Assembly (NCBI RefSeq): GCF_000003815.2
Contig: NC_049985.1
Location: 5,994,874 to 6,058,873, forward strand
Reading direction: 5' to 3'
DNA from: Branchiostoma floridae
Lineage: Eukaryota; Chordata; Leptocardii; Amphioxiformes; Branchiostomatidae
Length of the DNA: 64,000 nucleotides
The notes beneath the pieces are model-generated. The model had not been told where the DNA came from, did no database searches, and saw only the letters and a list, made by a program, of their open reading frames with translations. Of the stretch, positions 1-10,680 are shown piece after piece (within the stretch, counting starts at the first letter, position 1; each line of letters begins with the position of its first letter). The translations under genes were made by a program, and so were the position numbers.

Positions 1-344
1 CACCCGGCAGGTGGCCGGTATAAGGAGGCACCCGCTGAGACAGGATAGGGCAATTTGCACTGCTACAATTTCTTCAGGACCGGGAGATATTTTCATACGC
101 GCTTTCCGTGCAGCATTCCGTAGTCTGTTGCCACGGCTCCGTCTGAACGTCGCGTAAATCTGTCAATGTACTAAATGGACCTTGTCATATCGAATCGCGG
201 GATGATGTTGACAGTGCATTCGTCTTCCGTGTGGTGATGAACAACTGATACCTGCAAGGCAGACAGGGGAGACGTGTCACATTTTTCCTGGAACAGCGTG
301 GACATATATCTCCCGAGGCAACTCTTTGCAGCATTCGAGACAAC
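1..344 (+). other. 5' flank and probable 5' UTR of the LINGO-like gene
   Basis: No coding region of its own is seen here. It leads directly into the ATG at 345 with no obvious splice acceptor next to the start. The transcription start cannot be placed from the sequence. Open frames on the minus strand here continue into the LRR coding region and read as antisense shadows. Confidence 0.4.
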
Positions 345-2207
345 ATGGCATACCACCTGTGTGTCACAGCAATGGTACTGGCGGCGTATCTGACAGCTGC
401 GAAGGCCTGCCCATCAAGCTGTACGTGTGATCCCGTATGGAAGGCAGTCGACTGCTCCCACAGGAAATTCCTCTCCATTCCCGATGGAATCCCTGCCGAC
501 ACAACCATGCTCCACCTCGAGGAGAACAGCTTCCAACAGGTGAACAGCAGCCAGTTCTCCAACTACACAAAGCTGCAGACCTTGTATCTGTACAACAACA
601 ACATTTCCACCATCGAGGCGGGTGCCTTCGCTGAACTCGAGCACCTCAGCACTCTAAGACTCTTCACCAACCACCTGTCCACCCTCGAGAATGGCATGTT
701 TCAGGGACTCACTAACCTCTCCTTACTGGACCTGAGCAGAAATCGGATCCTCACGATTCCCGATGATGTGTTTTCCAGCTTGCAGAACTTGGAGGTCTTA
801 CACCTCTGGGATAACCAGATTATCTTTGTCTCACTCAACGCCTTCAGGGGCCTGGACAACCTTCACCATTTGACACTAGACGGGAACAACCTCACAGCGG
901 TACCAACCCAGAGCTTTCAGACCGTCCCAAAGCTCGAGACGTTACAGATTCTTAATCTACCCGTCACAAGTCTGCCTGCTTACGCCTTCAAGAGTCTTCC
1001 ACACCTGAAGGCACTGCACATAGGAGACTGGCCCCGCCTGGAGTTCCTGTCACCGGAAGCGTTTGATGGTTTGGATCTCACCTACCTGTCTCTGTACAGA
1101 TGCAACTTGCAGAGTCTTCCCTTTGAGGGGATACGCAGGCAATGGGGGCTGAAACAGCTGCTCCTGTACGACAACCCAATCGCTAACATCCGGCCAAATC
1201 AGTTCTACAACATGAGCCAACTGGAGGAGCTCTATCTGAATGACATGTTGTTGGACGTTCTTGACAGCGACATATTCAAAGATTTGACGAGCCTGATCAA
1301 ACTGGACATGTCAAGCAACTACTTCAAGAGCATACCCCCCACCCTCTTCCGAAAACTGCGACGTTTGGAATACCTGGACCTGTCCTTCAACCAGCTTTCG
1401 TACCTTCCCCAACAGGCCTTCCAAACGCTGCACTCGTTACGGACAGTGCGTTTGGGCGAGAACCCTCTACAGTGTGACTGCGACTTGAAGTGGCTAAAGG
1501 TCTGGGAGGGGAAGTTTACAGCTAAGGAGATTGTGGCGACATGTTCTCGTCCGCTGAAGTTACATGGGTTGGAGTTAAAGAACTTGAACGTGTCTAACTT
1601 CATCTGTGAGCTACCCTACATCACCGGGTACTCAAAAGATGTGTGGGCAAAGGAAGGAGAGGACGTCATGCTGGAATGTAAAGCCACAGGCTTCCCACAG
1701 CCGAGGATCTCGTGGGTCACCCCGGATGGTCTCCACTTGGACCCTGACTCCAAGTATGATGGCAAGCTGAAGGTGTCCAACGAAATCGTTTTGTACATCC
1801 AGAATGTGACCGACGCTGACGAAGGCGAGTACATGTGTCTCGCGAACAACAAGGGAGGAAGCGACAAAGTCAAGATCACGTTAACCGTCGGGGAGTATCC
1901 GTTCAAGCCGTCCGTTCTCCCGCAAGTGGCGGACATGCAGCCACGCGTGGAGGACCAAACAAAAGTCATGATGTCACGGACTCAGCAGAAAAGGAAGAAG
2001 GCCAATCCTGCTCTCGTTGCCGGGGTGATCATCGCGGCCGCCGTGCTGATTGGCCTGGTGTTCGTGCTCGTGTGGATTGTCAGGAAAGCGCCCATAGACA
2101 GGGGGCTAGCACTGCGGGGATCCACATCCGAGGAGATGAGGATGCTTCCGAGCAGGGATCAGACAAACGAGAACGTGGCTCTCAGCTTCATTGAAACGAT
2201 AGCATGA
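345..2207 (+). CDS. LINGO: LINGO-like LRR and Ig domain single-pass membrane protein
   Basis: A 620-residue cell-surface protein in one uninterrupted exon. In order: signal peptide (1-21); LRRNT cap with the C-x3-C-x-C-x8-C pattern (C22, C26, C28, C37); about 13 leucine-rich repeats (roughly 50-370); LRRCT cap (C377, C379, C400, C421); one Ig domain (about 430-517; C445, W457, C498 in a DADEGEYMC context); transmembrane helix (about 555-579); a tail of about 41 residues starting with basic residues. Several N-x-S/T sites fit an extracellular ectodomain. The order of domains, the length (vertebrate LINGO1 is about 620 residues), the intronless coding region and LRR phrases such as DWPRLEFLSPEAF and LTYLSLYRCNLQSLP match the LINGO family, which in vertebrates acts in neural receptor complexes. 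Partners here are unknown. LRRN or other LRR-Ig families are the alternative. The start is chosen because the signal peptide follows at once. Confidence 0.85.
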   Translation: MAYHLCVTAMVLAAYLTAAKACPSSCTCDPVWKAVDCSHRKFLSIPDGIPADTTMLHLEENSFQQVNSSQFSNYTKLQTLYLYNNNISTIEAGAFAELEHLSTLRLFTNHLSTLENGMFQGLTNLSLLDLSRNRILTIPDDVFSSLQNLEVLHLWDNQIIFVSLNAFRGLDNLHHLTLDGNNLTAVPTQSFQTVPKLETLQILNLPVTSLPAYAFKSLPHLKALHIGDWPRLEFLSPEAFDGLDLTYLSLYRCNLQSLPFEGIRRQWGLKQLLLYDNPIANIRPNQFYNMSQLEELYLNDMLLDVLDSDIFKDLTSLIKLDMSSNYFKSIPPTLFRKLRRLEYLDLSFNQLSYLPQQAFQTLHSLRTVRLGENPLQCDCDLKWLKVWEGKFTAKEIVATCSRPLKLHGLELKNLNVSNFICELPYITGYSKDVWAKEGEDVMLECKATGFPQPRISWVTPDGLHLDPDSKYDGKLKVSNEIVLYIQNVTDADEGEYMCLANNKGGSDKVKITLTVGEYPFKPSVLPQVADMQPRVEDQTKVMMSRTQQKRKKANPALVAGVIIAAAVLIGLVFVLVWIVRKAPIDRGLALRGSTSEEMRMLPSRDQTNENVALSFIETIA

Positions 2208-2390
2208 CACAGGGAAGAGACTGTTTCAACTGTTTAAACGTGTCCTTTTCTGAGGAAAAACATTTCTGTATGTTGTAAGATGTAGCTCTCAGTTTCATCA
2301 AAACGATAGCATGACACAAGAAAGAGAACTGTTTCAACTGTTGCGTGTCATTGTCAGATGGGAAACGTTTCTGTATGTAAGGAACGACAC
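2176..2390 (+). repeat. Tandem duplication of the coding end plus 3' UTR
   Basis: Two copies of about 107 bp. The block from the last codons (gctctcagcttcattg), the stop codon and the first 60 bp of UTR at about 2176-2282 recurs at about 2283-2390 (gctctcagtttcatca), including acgatagcatgacaca and ctgtttcaactgtt in both. Only the first copy is in frame with the gene. Confidence 0.75.
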
Positions 2391-3662
2391 ATCTGAAGAA
2401 GAGGATGGCAAAAACTGTGACATCAAAAATTTTACAATAGTCAAGAGACTGGACATGGGCCAGTTCGAATGGCACAACACAGAAATGTGGACACACAAAA
2501 ATGTACATAAAGATAAAGAAAAGTGCATGTAGCTGTCCTGTTTCAAGACATTGTAACTTGTACTTTAAGGTAAAGAAAGCCAATGTCTAGAGTAATGTCC
2601 TTGTATCTGTTAATAGTTATAGTGCTGCAGTGAGCAATACCTATTGGTACTAGTAACAATGTACTGCATACATGAGGTTTAGTCAGTGATATAAGATGGA
2701 AAGCCTACAAAACTGAGCACACTAAGGATGTTTTATTATTACACACAAATTCTGGCAAATATGGCAGCAATTTGAAAATGCAGGAACCTTTTCTAGGTCA
2801 CTGTACATTCTAATGGGTCAAGATGACGAAAAACTGGGAGTTTTTTATATCTCACCAGCTTGCAAATGTCTGTAGTAAATTGATATGCTACAGTATGTTT
2901 TTACAAGATCAGGTCACGGTTAACATGTGCAGATAGATGAAAATAGGGTCAGTGCAGGGCAAAGATCTCAGCCAGCGGTGACATGACTTATGGCATCCTG
3001 TGACTTTTGTGTTAAAATATCTTACGATCTGTCCAGACGTGCTCACAATGTGTACCTGATCTGGAATATTCTAAGAAAAGGTCTGTGGTCATACGTTAAC
3101 TGTGATTGTCGTGACAAGAATGTTATATACATCCAGACTGCTCATCAATATTCTTATACTGGTGTAATTCCATCGTGAGGGAAAGTCCAGTGAAAGTGAT
3201 GAAAGTGTTCACGTATTCAGACTGCATGCGGCCTGGCATTCGGGATAGAGAACTGCTCCAGATACAGAGCAAATCGTCAGTCAGCGTCCTGACCGTTTGA
3301 TTCAATGAAATGACACTGACCCTGAAACAGGCTGCAGATGCATTACCACCTGCCAAACACGGAGTAGAAGTGACAGTTGCAAATGTAAAAGCTGGAGGAG
3401 GGGGCAGAGTCGGGTCAACGTCAATTTACGGCCTTCAGACAGATCAATACATCCGCCATCCATCAATCCTGGAGTAAGGGAAAGGCTCCGACAGTCAAAA
3501 CATTGGAGGGACTGCGAATCACCATCCCCGAATCAATTATGTAGCTGTGCATATAAAGACTTGCACTTAAAACAGAATTGAAACTGATGATCTGAGTGTG
3601 TAAAATTGTAAGATTATACATCTAGCGATGATGCTGTGCTATCTTGTCTTGTACCAAATAAA
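2208..3662 (+). other. Probable 3' UTR of the LINGO-like gene with a poly(A) signal
   Basis: AT-rich sequence after the TGA at 2205-2207. The first canonical AATAAA is at 3657-3662, followed by GT-rich sequence, so a 3' UTR of about 1.45 kb is plausible. Another AATAAA is at 4551-4556. The segment begins with a tandem duplication (listed separately). Short open frames here have no recognisable domain. Confidence 0.45.
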
Positions 3663-4556
3663 CTGTAATGTGCTCTGACTAGTAGCATTCTGTCAACTGC
3701 AAATTAGGTTTTGGAAGGAAACTTGCCCATCTGGAATGAGGCATTTTGTAAGGATTTGGAGTCTTGTCGACAAACCTTTATATCATAATCATTTACAACT
3801 GTGGAGACTACAGCAACAAGAAACCTTGTGATCTTGTGCAGAATGTAAAAATATACTGAAGACAGTATTGGCCATTTCAATGATGTAGTTGAATGTAATA
3901 TCTGTTGTAGTATGAGACAAGAACAAAAATGTTGACAGTGTCAGAATGTTCATTAATTGATCGTAAAACAATGTAGTGATCTGGTTTGTGCTTGATAAAC
4001 TTGAAAGAGTCTAGACAGTTGTTTGTAAATTTAAAGAAAATTTGATATCACATGTGGTAGCCAATCCAAGTCAAATGTTCTGAGTACAGACTACTACAGT
4101 GGAGTAACAGTACATACCATGTAAATGATTTGTGTGGAAGGTTTACTTTCATTTGTTATTGTAATATGACTTATGGTAACCATTTGGAATCTGAATGAAC
4201 AAATCAACACTTTGTAATCGTCTTTCTGCTGTCACAAACTTCATACAAATTTGAGAATCAATACAGACTGAAAATGTTTGATTATTGTGTGATTGTACAT
4301 ATATCCTTATTCAGTATTCTCACCAAGTACCAACATCTTAACACGTATACATCAGGTGATTGTCATTTCAACACAACAGTTTTTTTATGCAGTTCATTTG
4401 AAAGCAGATGTAAATTAGAAGTTGTTGGACAAAAATCAATAATTGATCGTGTTCTGTACAAATCCAGATTTGACCCCATTGGGGGTGACCTGTTCTCCCC
4501 AACACTGTTTCCTAATTGTCAAAATGTTATTTAATCATATAAATGGATTCAATAAA

Positions 4557-5268
4557 AGGTGACTTCGTGTTCCTGGATATTTGTAGTCTCATTACTGTAC
4601 TGTCTTTGGGAAAACCCAGCTACACTGCTATTAAATGGATGACAAATTCATCTAAAAACAGTAATTTCAAGTCACACACAGAGCTTCTGAGGGACAGTCT
4701 CAGTTTTTTATCTGTTCCAAATTGACATGCATTTTTCTGTTTCTGTCTTTGACAAGCATTAGAGGGAGAAAAAAGAGCCTACAGGCATATACAAATTACT
4801 ATTTATCATACAATATGATGCTATGTGAGAAAATAACTTATGGGTCTAAGGTAAGGTAAGTGGTAATGACACACCCAAAGATATTTCTTGTGACGTGACC
4901 TATAACCACCAAATAAACCACTGAGTGAGTGCAGCAAAAATTAATGTTATTAATATGATCATTGAGCAAATTCACACTGATGCTGACATTGATAACAAGA
5001 ATGTAACAGACTCCCATTATCAATAGTGTACACTATTGTATTGGTCGATCATTAATGCACAGGATTTTTCTTAATATGATGATGATCTCATTAAGCCAAG
5101 CTGATGATCGTATAATTGTAAAACAATTAAGAATGGAGGCTTGTAATTCAACAACACAGCATGGTTTTCTGATGATACAAAATTCATTGCTCAGCCCTAA
5201 AACCAAAGTATGTTTTTAACCACAAAAAGTGGAAAACACAGAAAGTAACCCCTATTAAGTAGCCTACA
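4557..5268. other. Intergenic, nothing recognised
   Basis: AT-rich sequence without exons, RNA genes or clear repeats that I can support. Confidence 0.4.
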
Positions 5269-5574
5269 CAGGCCTCAAAATTAACTTTTTTTCCCTACTG
5301 TCCCAGCATTGTCCCAAAAATAAATTTCAACTGTCCCGAAGTGAGGATGGACTGTCCCACCCTATTTTCAGAAATTATGTATTACAACAACTGTAAGTCA
5401 GAGTACGCACGCCTGACAACCGCGGGCGCGGGGAGATCGGACATTCTGATGTTGATTCGTTGATTATTTTCCTATTGTCCCAAAAGTGTCCCAAAAAGAT
5501 TTTTCAGTTGTCCCGGCCTAAATTTTAGTGGCCCCGGGACATCGGGACATACATGTAGTTAACTTCGAGCCCTG
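5269..5574. mobile_element. MITE-like element with CAGG(G/C)CTC(G/A)AAATTAAC-type ends
   Basis: A 306 bp segment begins CAGGCCTCAAAATTAAC and ends with the inverted counterpart GTTAACTTCGAGCCCTG. Inside, 'tgtccca' blocks recur several times in both halves. CTACA flanks it on both sides (5264-5268 and 5575-5579), a possible part of a target duplication. CAGGG-type ends are typical of hAT non-autonomous elements, so a hAT origin is likely but unproven. Confidence 0.55.
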
Positions 5575-6640
5575 CTACACACGTAATGTTTACTTAATCT
5601 CACAATTTTGTTTGTATACCTCCACACTTTTCGACACCTCAGGAAGTTCCAAACCACCACCATCAATAATGATTCTATTTTCATCAAGGTACCAATGGGA
5701 GGTCATTAGCAACTACATGTACACCGTAATGAGGAAACTCATCAAGTTAACTGCAATTGCTTCCTACCTTCAGGCTGTCTGTACTTTGCAATCATGACAG
5801 TAATCTGTAATGTGTGTTATCAAAGATTCCATATTTCTGCTAAGTGACAGCTACATAAGTCAAGGAAAATGAAAGCTCAGCCATGGTGAAAAAAGAAGAT
5901 TTTGATTATTGTTGATTTGAAAGAATTCCTAAACACTGTAAGTTAAGCATGCAGTAGAGTAGGACAGGATTTACAATGAATTTGCATTTTAAATTTGTTG
6001 GAACTGTTACTTTATGGAAGAGAGAGCATATGTTCGCGACATGATGAATTCTACCTGTCACCTCAGAAAACATTACTATGTAACCAATGTGTACATTTCA
6101 TTAACACTTATAGAAGACAGCTATCTATTCAAATCAAAATTCGTGCCTGTATTCAACTGACAAGAATGGAAAGAAAAAGCAACAAACATGCCAAACCATT
6201 TCTATTGTCACAGTACTGTAGTACTTTTTACATTGTATGCTGCATCGATTAACTGGCTGTCAATGAGACGACCATTAGAGTAAAAGGTTTGCGTCATATC
6301 CATCTTGACTAAGCAGCACATGATCTATAATTTGCTGGGAGCCTTAACCCCATACATATTCAGTGTAACCAAAACCATTATTGTTATGGTTCTACTCAAG
6401 GACACACTCCGCCATAGTTTATACTCAAATGTAGAAAGATTGCTATTCAAGGACATTTGGACCATTTCTACCGGAACACGAGACAAATTCAAGGTTAGGA
6501 TTGCAATCAAAAATGCCTGGGGCAGTGATGGCTGCTACTATGATGGGAAATTCGATCTATTTTCCCAGGTATGGTGCCAGTGGTGCATGGCTAAATGACG
6601 TGAGGTGATCTATACGGTACAGATTTTTTGCTGCATGCCG
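5575..6640. other. Intergenic, nothing recognised
   Basis: No splice-bounded coding segment, RNA gene or clear repeat found. Open frames of 85-97 residues show no domain features. Confidence 0.4.
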
Positions 6641-6985
6641 TAACAGATGTGACTACAAGATTAACAACTTTCCCAAGGGGAAATCCTGAAGCTACCATTA
6701 AGAGGCATCGTGGAAAAAGGGTCTTAGACACCTCATTTATTTTTTCTGAAGATCTATTGTAGAATGGAACTTGGTGCCACCAACGAAGTACAGTAGGGGC
6801 ATCCTAACTAGATAGACTTAAACAATAGTTGTTTAAGAAAGATGTGTAAAGGTTAGGTGCAACAGGTCGTCCAGCGTAATGATATGACCAGCTGCTGGCA
6901 CGCCGCATGCCCACAAAGCTGGTGTGTTACGCCAAAGGGCGATTATACCAGCTATAAAGATATAGAACAAGGACTATGGTGCCCT
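6640..6985 (+). mobile_element. Degraded 3' coding end of a CR1/L2-like LINE
   Basis: One frame reads RSIVEWNLVPPTKYSRGIL near 6751, the typical 'F-P-R-S-I-x-E-W-N-x-L-P' ending of non-LTR retrotransposon ORF2 proteins. A later frame reads TSYKDIEQG near 6950, also common at LINE ends. Stops and frame changes show it is a dead fragment. Confidence 0.5.
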
Positions 6986-7038
6986 ATTTTACTAACTTTA
7001 GAGACATACTTATCTCAATTCTAATCTATATCACAATT

Positions 7039-7249
7039 CTACTGTAAATCTTAAAACTTTTGTGGTGGTTTCATTTACATGCATGATGGTTGCAGCAGTG
7101 ACCTCTCCAACAAAAATTCATAACGCTGCAAATATGTATTCCGCCCTATTACAACTGTTGTTTCAGCCCAGAATCTTTTAACACCATGAAACCCCCCTAC
7201 TACCATAAGATGAAACCACCACAAAGTTATATTAATGAACTTACAGTAT
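7039..7249. mobile_element. MITE with ctactgtaa and gtggtggtttcat inverted repeats
   Basis: The left arm (7039-7075) contains ctactgtaa followed by ttttgtggtggtttcat. The right arm (7211-7249) is the inverted equivalent, atgaaaccaccacaaag and ttacagtat. A related partial copy is at about 22393-22440. The element ends 22 bp before the 3' edge of SUPT20H exon 7, inside the following intron. Confidence 0.6.
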
Positions 7250-7271
7250 AAAAGAAAACAAGGTTTCCTAC

Positions 7272-7382
7272 CTGTGCAGTTGGTCTGAGAAGGACGTGGT
7301 GGCTCTCATAGGTTTTACTGTTCGCTGTTCTTCTGAAGTCTCGCACTTCTGCTATCACACAGCCGTTATAGAAGACATTTGC
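7272..7382 (-). CDS. SUPT20H: SUPT20H exon 7 (last visible)
   Basis: Encodes residues 134-170 of the joined frame, including [15 protein letters not shown] and [10 protein letters not shown], corresponding to the conserved FHCGCVIAEIRDYR and HILLRPTMQ blocks of metazoan SPT20. The minus strand shows a CCCCAG acceptor and a GTAGGA donor. No following exon is visible to the left: the next expected block (TLICDVHS-type) was not found between 2208 and 7271. Confidence 0.85.
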
Positions 7383-7890
7383 CTGGGGATAAGCAGAAAA
7401 ACAGGTTTAGATCTCAATGTCAATGATATATAAGATGGTGAAGATACTGATAAAACATATAATATACACACAACAAAAAATTACCTAACATGGTTGTGGT
7501 AAGCATACAAAGGGTATATATACAAAACCTAAACACAAAGTGGGAGAAACAAAGTGTGACATATATTGTAAAGTGAACTTCTTAAAACTACCTACACTAG
7601 AAGTAGAACAGAGAGGAAAAGGCATAAGCAATAGATTCATAATGTTCAGTATGCAGATCAATACAACATGCCTACACAGTACATCATTATATATTTGTTG
7701 AGGAAGTATAACTGCCTAACTAATCTATCACAATGTTAGACACTCATTTTCATCATATCGTTCTGCAGCAGTACTGCAGCCAGACCATGGTCTTCTTAGA
7801 CAATGTAAAACAATGACTAACTCCTTCACTCCTCAAGAAATCGCTGTTTAACACACTGGCTTGTCTAAGAGACAGCTGCATTTCTCTTAC

Positions 7891-7929
7891 CTGGGATCTT
7901 TCTAACAAGTCCACTAGGATAGGAGGTAG
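7891..7929 (-). CDS. SUPT20H: SUPT20H exon 6 (39 bp microexon)
   Basis: Encodes LPPILVDLLERSQ, nearly identical to the vertebrate LPPILVDLLEKSQ. Bounded on the minus strand by a CCCTAG acceptor and a GTAAGA donor, both in phase 0. Confidence 0.85.
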
Positions 7930-8288
7930 CTAGGGATGGAGAGATGCAGAAATAATTTTGTAAACATAAAATCACATGATAATCAGGGGACTGTTAACTC
8001 TATAGACACCTGAAGTATTCAACAATTCTATTGGAATTATGATTTCATGCCATGATACTTAATATATATATATCCAATCCATTCAGCAACTTTATATAGT
8101 ACATGCATGAAAATTGGTCAATGTAACTGATTAGCCAAGGGTGTCAGAGAGAGGATACATTGTGTAAATTCTTGTTTAAGTATAGTTGAGGTTTTATATT
8201 TCCATGTACTGTAAGTGTGGCAGAAACATGATCAAGATGATGGTGGCCACCAAACACACCAAGAAAAAGATGTAGTATCAGATCTAAC

Positions 8289-8353
8289 CTCTTCTGTGTC
8301 CAGATAGTCCAGCAAGTCCGACTCTTCATATGGCAGCTTGATTGTTTCCGAGT
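8289..8353 (-). CDS. SUPT20H: SUPT20H exon 5
   Basis: Encodes DSETIKLPYEESDLLDYLDT followed by EE, matching DSETIRLPYEEGELLEYLD of vertebrate SPT20. Acceptor TTCAG, donor GTTAGA. Phase links to exon 4 through a split Asp codon. Confidence 0.85.
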
Positions 8354-8778
8354 CTGAAGTAGGAATCAAGCAACTGTTAGTACCATCCAACCTAACAAGT
8401 CTTACATTAGCTTGTTTTGTCATGTATCAGCAAAAATTGACAGATGAACAATTCTACAAGAAGAAGAGCTCTACAAGTACAAGTAGAGTTACAGATACAT
8501 GTACCTGAGGAGTAAGTAGTAGTATCCAGTATCTATTATACATTCATCATTCAACATACATGTAGTTTCTTTCTATCAATCAACATGAACCAACAGAAGA
8601 CAAGTAGCCACAGAACAACCCATATTGAGGAAAGACAATTAATTCTTTGTGTACACATAAGACCACGAAGGTTAGGACACCAGTAAGACTTGGTGTCTCA
8701 GCAGCGGCACCTAGCTTACTCTAGCAGTACTGCAGGTTAGGAAGTGGTACTGTAACTGTTGTACAACCCCACCTATAC

Positions 8779-8899
8779 CATTCTTGCCTTTCAGCATCAG
8801 AGAGTAGCCCTTGTTGCCAGGGTACAAGTTCACCACCAAGCACGTCAGCTTCTCCTTGGTCACCAGCTTGTCTAGGAGATGAACGCTGCTTCTTAACTT
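8779..8899 (-). CDS. SUPT20H: SUPT20H exon 4
   Basis: Encodes a 40-residue block with [20 protein letters not shown], the most conserved part of the Spt20 domain. Acceptor TCTCAG, donor GTATAG. Confidence 0.9.
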
Positions 8900-9014
8900 C
8901 TGAGACAAGGACAGAAAAAGAAAGAAACAAATTCATCAGAAGTATGCAGACTAGACTTTTTAAAATATAAATAGTAGTGCTAAATCATCTAACTGTCTTG
9001 TCGATTGTCTCATT

Positions 9015-9114
9015 TGCATATTAACTTGAAAATCATTTGTTTCAAACCAATAATGAAGAATCTTGATATACAAATGTACTGGTTTTGAACAAATCATTTT
9101 CAAGTTAATATGCA
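9015..9114. repeat. Hairpin-forming inverted repeat in a SUPT20H intron
   Basis: Arms of 38 bp (9015-9052 and 9077-9114) are inverted copies with a few mismatches (tgcatattaacttgaaaat against attttcaagttaatatgca), with a 24 bp spacer. It lies between exons 3 and 4, so the pre-mRNA could form a long stem. Confidence 0.75.
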
Positions 9115-9269
9115 GACAAGACATCACATTTTAAAATACATTGTAGTAGAAATATACAAAGAATATGAACATAACAGACTTTATCTTATATGACTCAAAA
9201 GGTAAGTTACTTTATTCACAATAGTCTTTTACTGTTTATTAATTAATCAAATATTTTTGTAGTTAATAC

Positions 9270-9336
9270 CTTATTTTCTGGTTCCTTTTCACTTTCATCT
9301 ACAAAGAGGTCATTCAACTTGTGGTTCAATGACTTC
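9270..9336 (-). CDS. SUPT20H: SUPT20H exon 3
   Basis: Encodes KSLNHKLNDLFVDESEKEPE, matching [20 protein letters not shown] of the vertebrate protein. Acceptor TTACAG, donor GTATTA. Ends in phase 0. Confidence 0.85.
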
Positions 9337-9398
9337 CTGTAAAACATGTAGTAAATGTAATGGTTAACAAATACTATGGCTGTGAATAAAAAAAAATA

Positions 9399-9496
9399 CT
9401 TTCAAGACATAGCCAGAGGATAAGAAAATTGTAACTCTCAAAACATAGCCAGAGGATGAAAAAATTCTAACTTTCAAAACATAGCCAGAGGATAAA
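9399..9496 (+). repeat. Three-copy minisatellite, period about 37 bp
   Basis: The core acatagccagaggat occurs three times with spacers of aaaa...aactctcaa type. Intronic, between SUPT20H exons 2 and 3. Confidence 0.7.
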
Positions 9497-9683
9497 ACTT
9501 TTTTTTCTAAATCAGTCAAAAGTCAATGTGTGTGCTAAAGTCATCCATAAAATTTACTTGCAGAGGGCCACTGAGATAATATGACTGTTACATAATTAAC
9601 CTTTTCGCAGCAAGGGACTCATCCAACAGCATAAGTCTGCTACTAGTGCTAAATGATGAGAAGTGGTATGTATCGTTCCTTAC

Positions 9684-9748
9684 CATTTAGAGGGACCAGA
9701 GGGGTGTCTCCGTTTCGGAGGTCTCTGTCTGGCTGCCTGAAGAACATA
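9684..9748 (-). CDS. SUPT20H: SUPT20H exon 2
   Basis: Encodes YVLQAARQRPPKRRHPSGPS, matching YVIESARQRPPKRKYLSSG. Acceptor TTCCAG, donor GTAAGG. Confidence 0.85.
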
Positions 9749-10037
9749 CTGGAAAGAGAGACAATGTTCTTTAAAGAAGCCAGAAATTTTAGCTGTGGTT
9801 TTGAGTTTGAGGTGAAGCGGTCACCACAGAAAACAGGAAAGTACTGTGTTTCCAGCTTACAGCTATCTGAGGAGACTTCTTTGGATCTTATTACTGCATC
9901 TGGATCTACTCAAAAACACATGTACACATGATGCAATGCAATATGTTTGTGAGCAAATCTATATCTGTGTATATAACTGTTCCATCATCATATCTCTGTG
10001 TGAATAAGAAAGTTTGTGTTTTCAAGAGTGTGTTTTT

Positions 10038-10173
10038 ATGTATGTGTGTGTGTGTGTGTGCTTGTATGTGAAACTGTCAAACAAGTTGTTAGTGGATAGA
10101 TTGTGGACTACATTGTATCTTTATAGTATGTGTGTGCATCTCATGTTATTGCATGTCTGTTCACATATGTGTT

Positions 10174-10220
<47 letters not shown>

Positions 10221-10222
10221 TG
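10038..10222 (+). repeat. (GT)n microsatellite tracts
   Basis: A shorter (tg)n run lies near 10040-10060 and a longer one at about 10175-10219. The open frames over it are artefacts of the dinucleotide. Confidence 0.9.
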
Positions 10223-10330
10223 TTTGTCTGTGTGTGATTGGAAATGAAATAGACAAAATTTGCAAATGAATACAATGCACAAATGTGTAACAGTGGGGTT
10301 TAAGCACTGCCAAACTGACGTCCACGCCAA

Positions 10331-10416
10331 CAGCTCCCTTGAGCTTTTGGTGTTGTGGTTAGCACGTTGGATTTGTAATCTGCTGCCCGGGTTCGATCCC
10401 GGGTGTGACCCGGGGT
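10331..10416 (+). mobile_element. tRNA-derived SINE-like or pseudo-tRNA segment
   Basis: Contains a pol III A-box-like tggttagcacg (about 10356-10366) and a perfect B box GGTTCGATCCC (10390-10400) inside a T-arm with a CCCGG/CCGGG stem. The anticodon-like loop TTTGTAA would read TGT (Thr). The acceptor ends do not pair, so a functional tRNA is unlikely. It lies between the first two coding exons of SUPT20H. Confidence 0.5.
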
Positions 10417-10512
10417 GTCGGCATGTTTGTTTCTTTCTGTTCTTACTAGCCCCTCTCAATTTCTATAAATGCACCAGGCTCCACATCATAAAAAGAACTG
10501 TAGGAAACTCAC

Positions 10513-10554
10513 CTCTGCCCTATCTATAAAGTACTCTATGGCCTTCATTTGCAT
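10513..10554 (-). CDS. SUPT20H: SUPT20H first coding exon (SAGA subunit SPT20), gene annotation
   Basis: Encodes MQMKAIEYFIDRAE, matching the vertebrate start MQQALELALDRAE. The ATG lies directly after an acceptor (GTTACAG), so a non-coding 5' exon is expected further right. SPT20 (p38IP) is a structural subunit of the SAGA coactivator complex in the nucleus and has been linked to p38 signalling and autophagy. The seven exons (510 bp) join in phase to 170 codons covering the N-terminal Spt20 domain. Vertebrate proteins are near 730-780 residues, so more than half is missing. The remaining exons may lie left of base 1, which would put the opposite-strand LINGO-like gene inside an intron, or the copy may be truncated. 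The window cannot decide. Confidence 0.85.
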
Positions 10555-10680
10555 CTGTAACACATAAATGAGGAACATATGTTATGACAATGATAGGAAT
10601 GAGGGAAAATCCCACTTTCATCAAGTAAAAATATTTTCTCATACATGCTTACATCAATCATTTACAAATTATTGGGAATG

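Noticed and set aside
171-2194. Minus-strand and out-of-frame frames over the LRR gene
   Set aside because: Antisense or frame-shadow of a clearly coding exon.
10014-10247. Cys/Val-rich 77-residue frame
   Set aside because: It is the translation of a (GT)n microsatellite.
10345-10416. Functional tRNA-Thr(TGT)
   Set aside because: The pol III boxes and T-arm are good, but the acceptor stem does not pair and the anticodon stem is weak; more consistent with a SINE or pseudo-tRNA.
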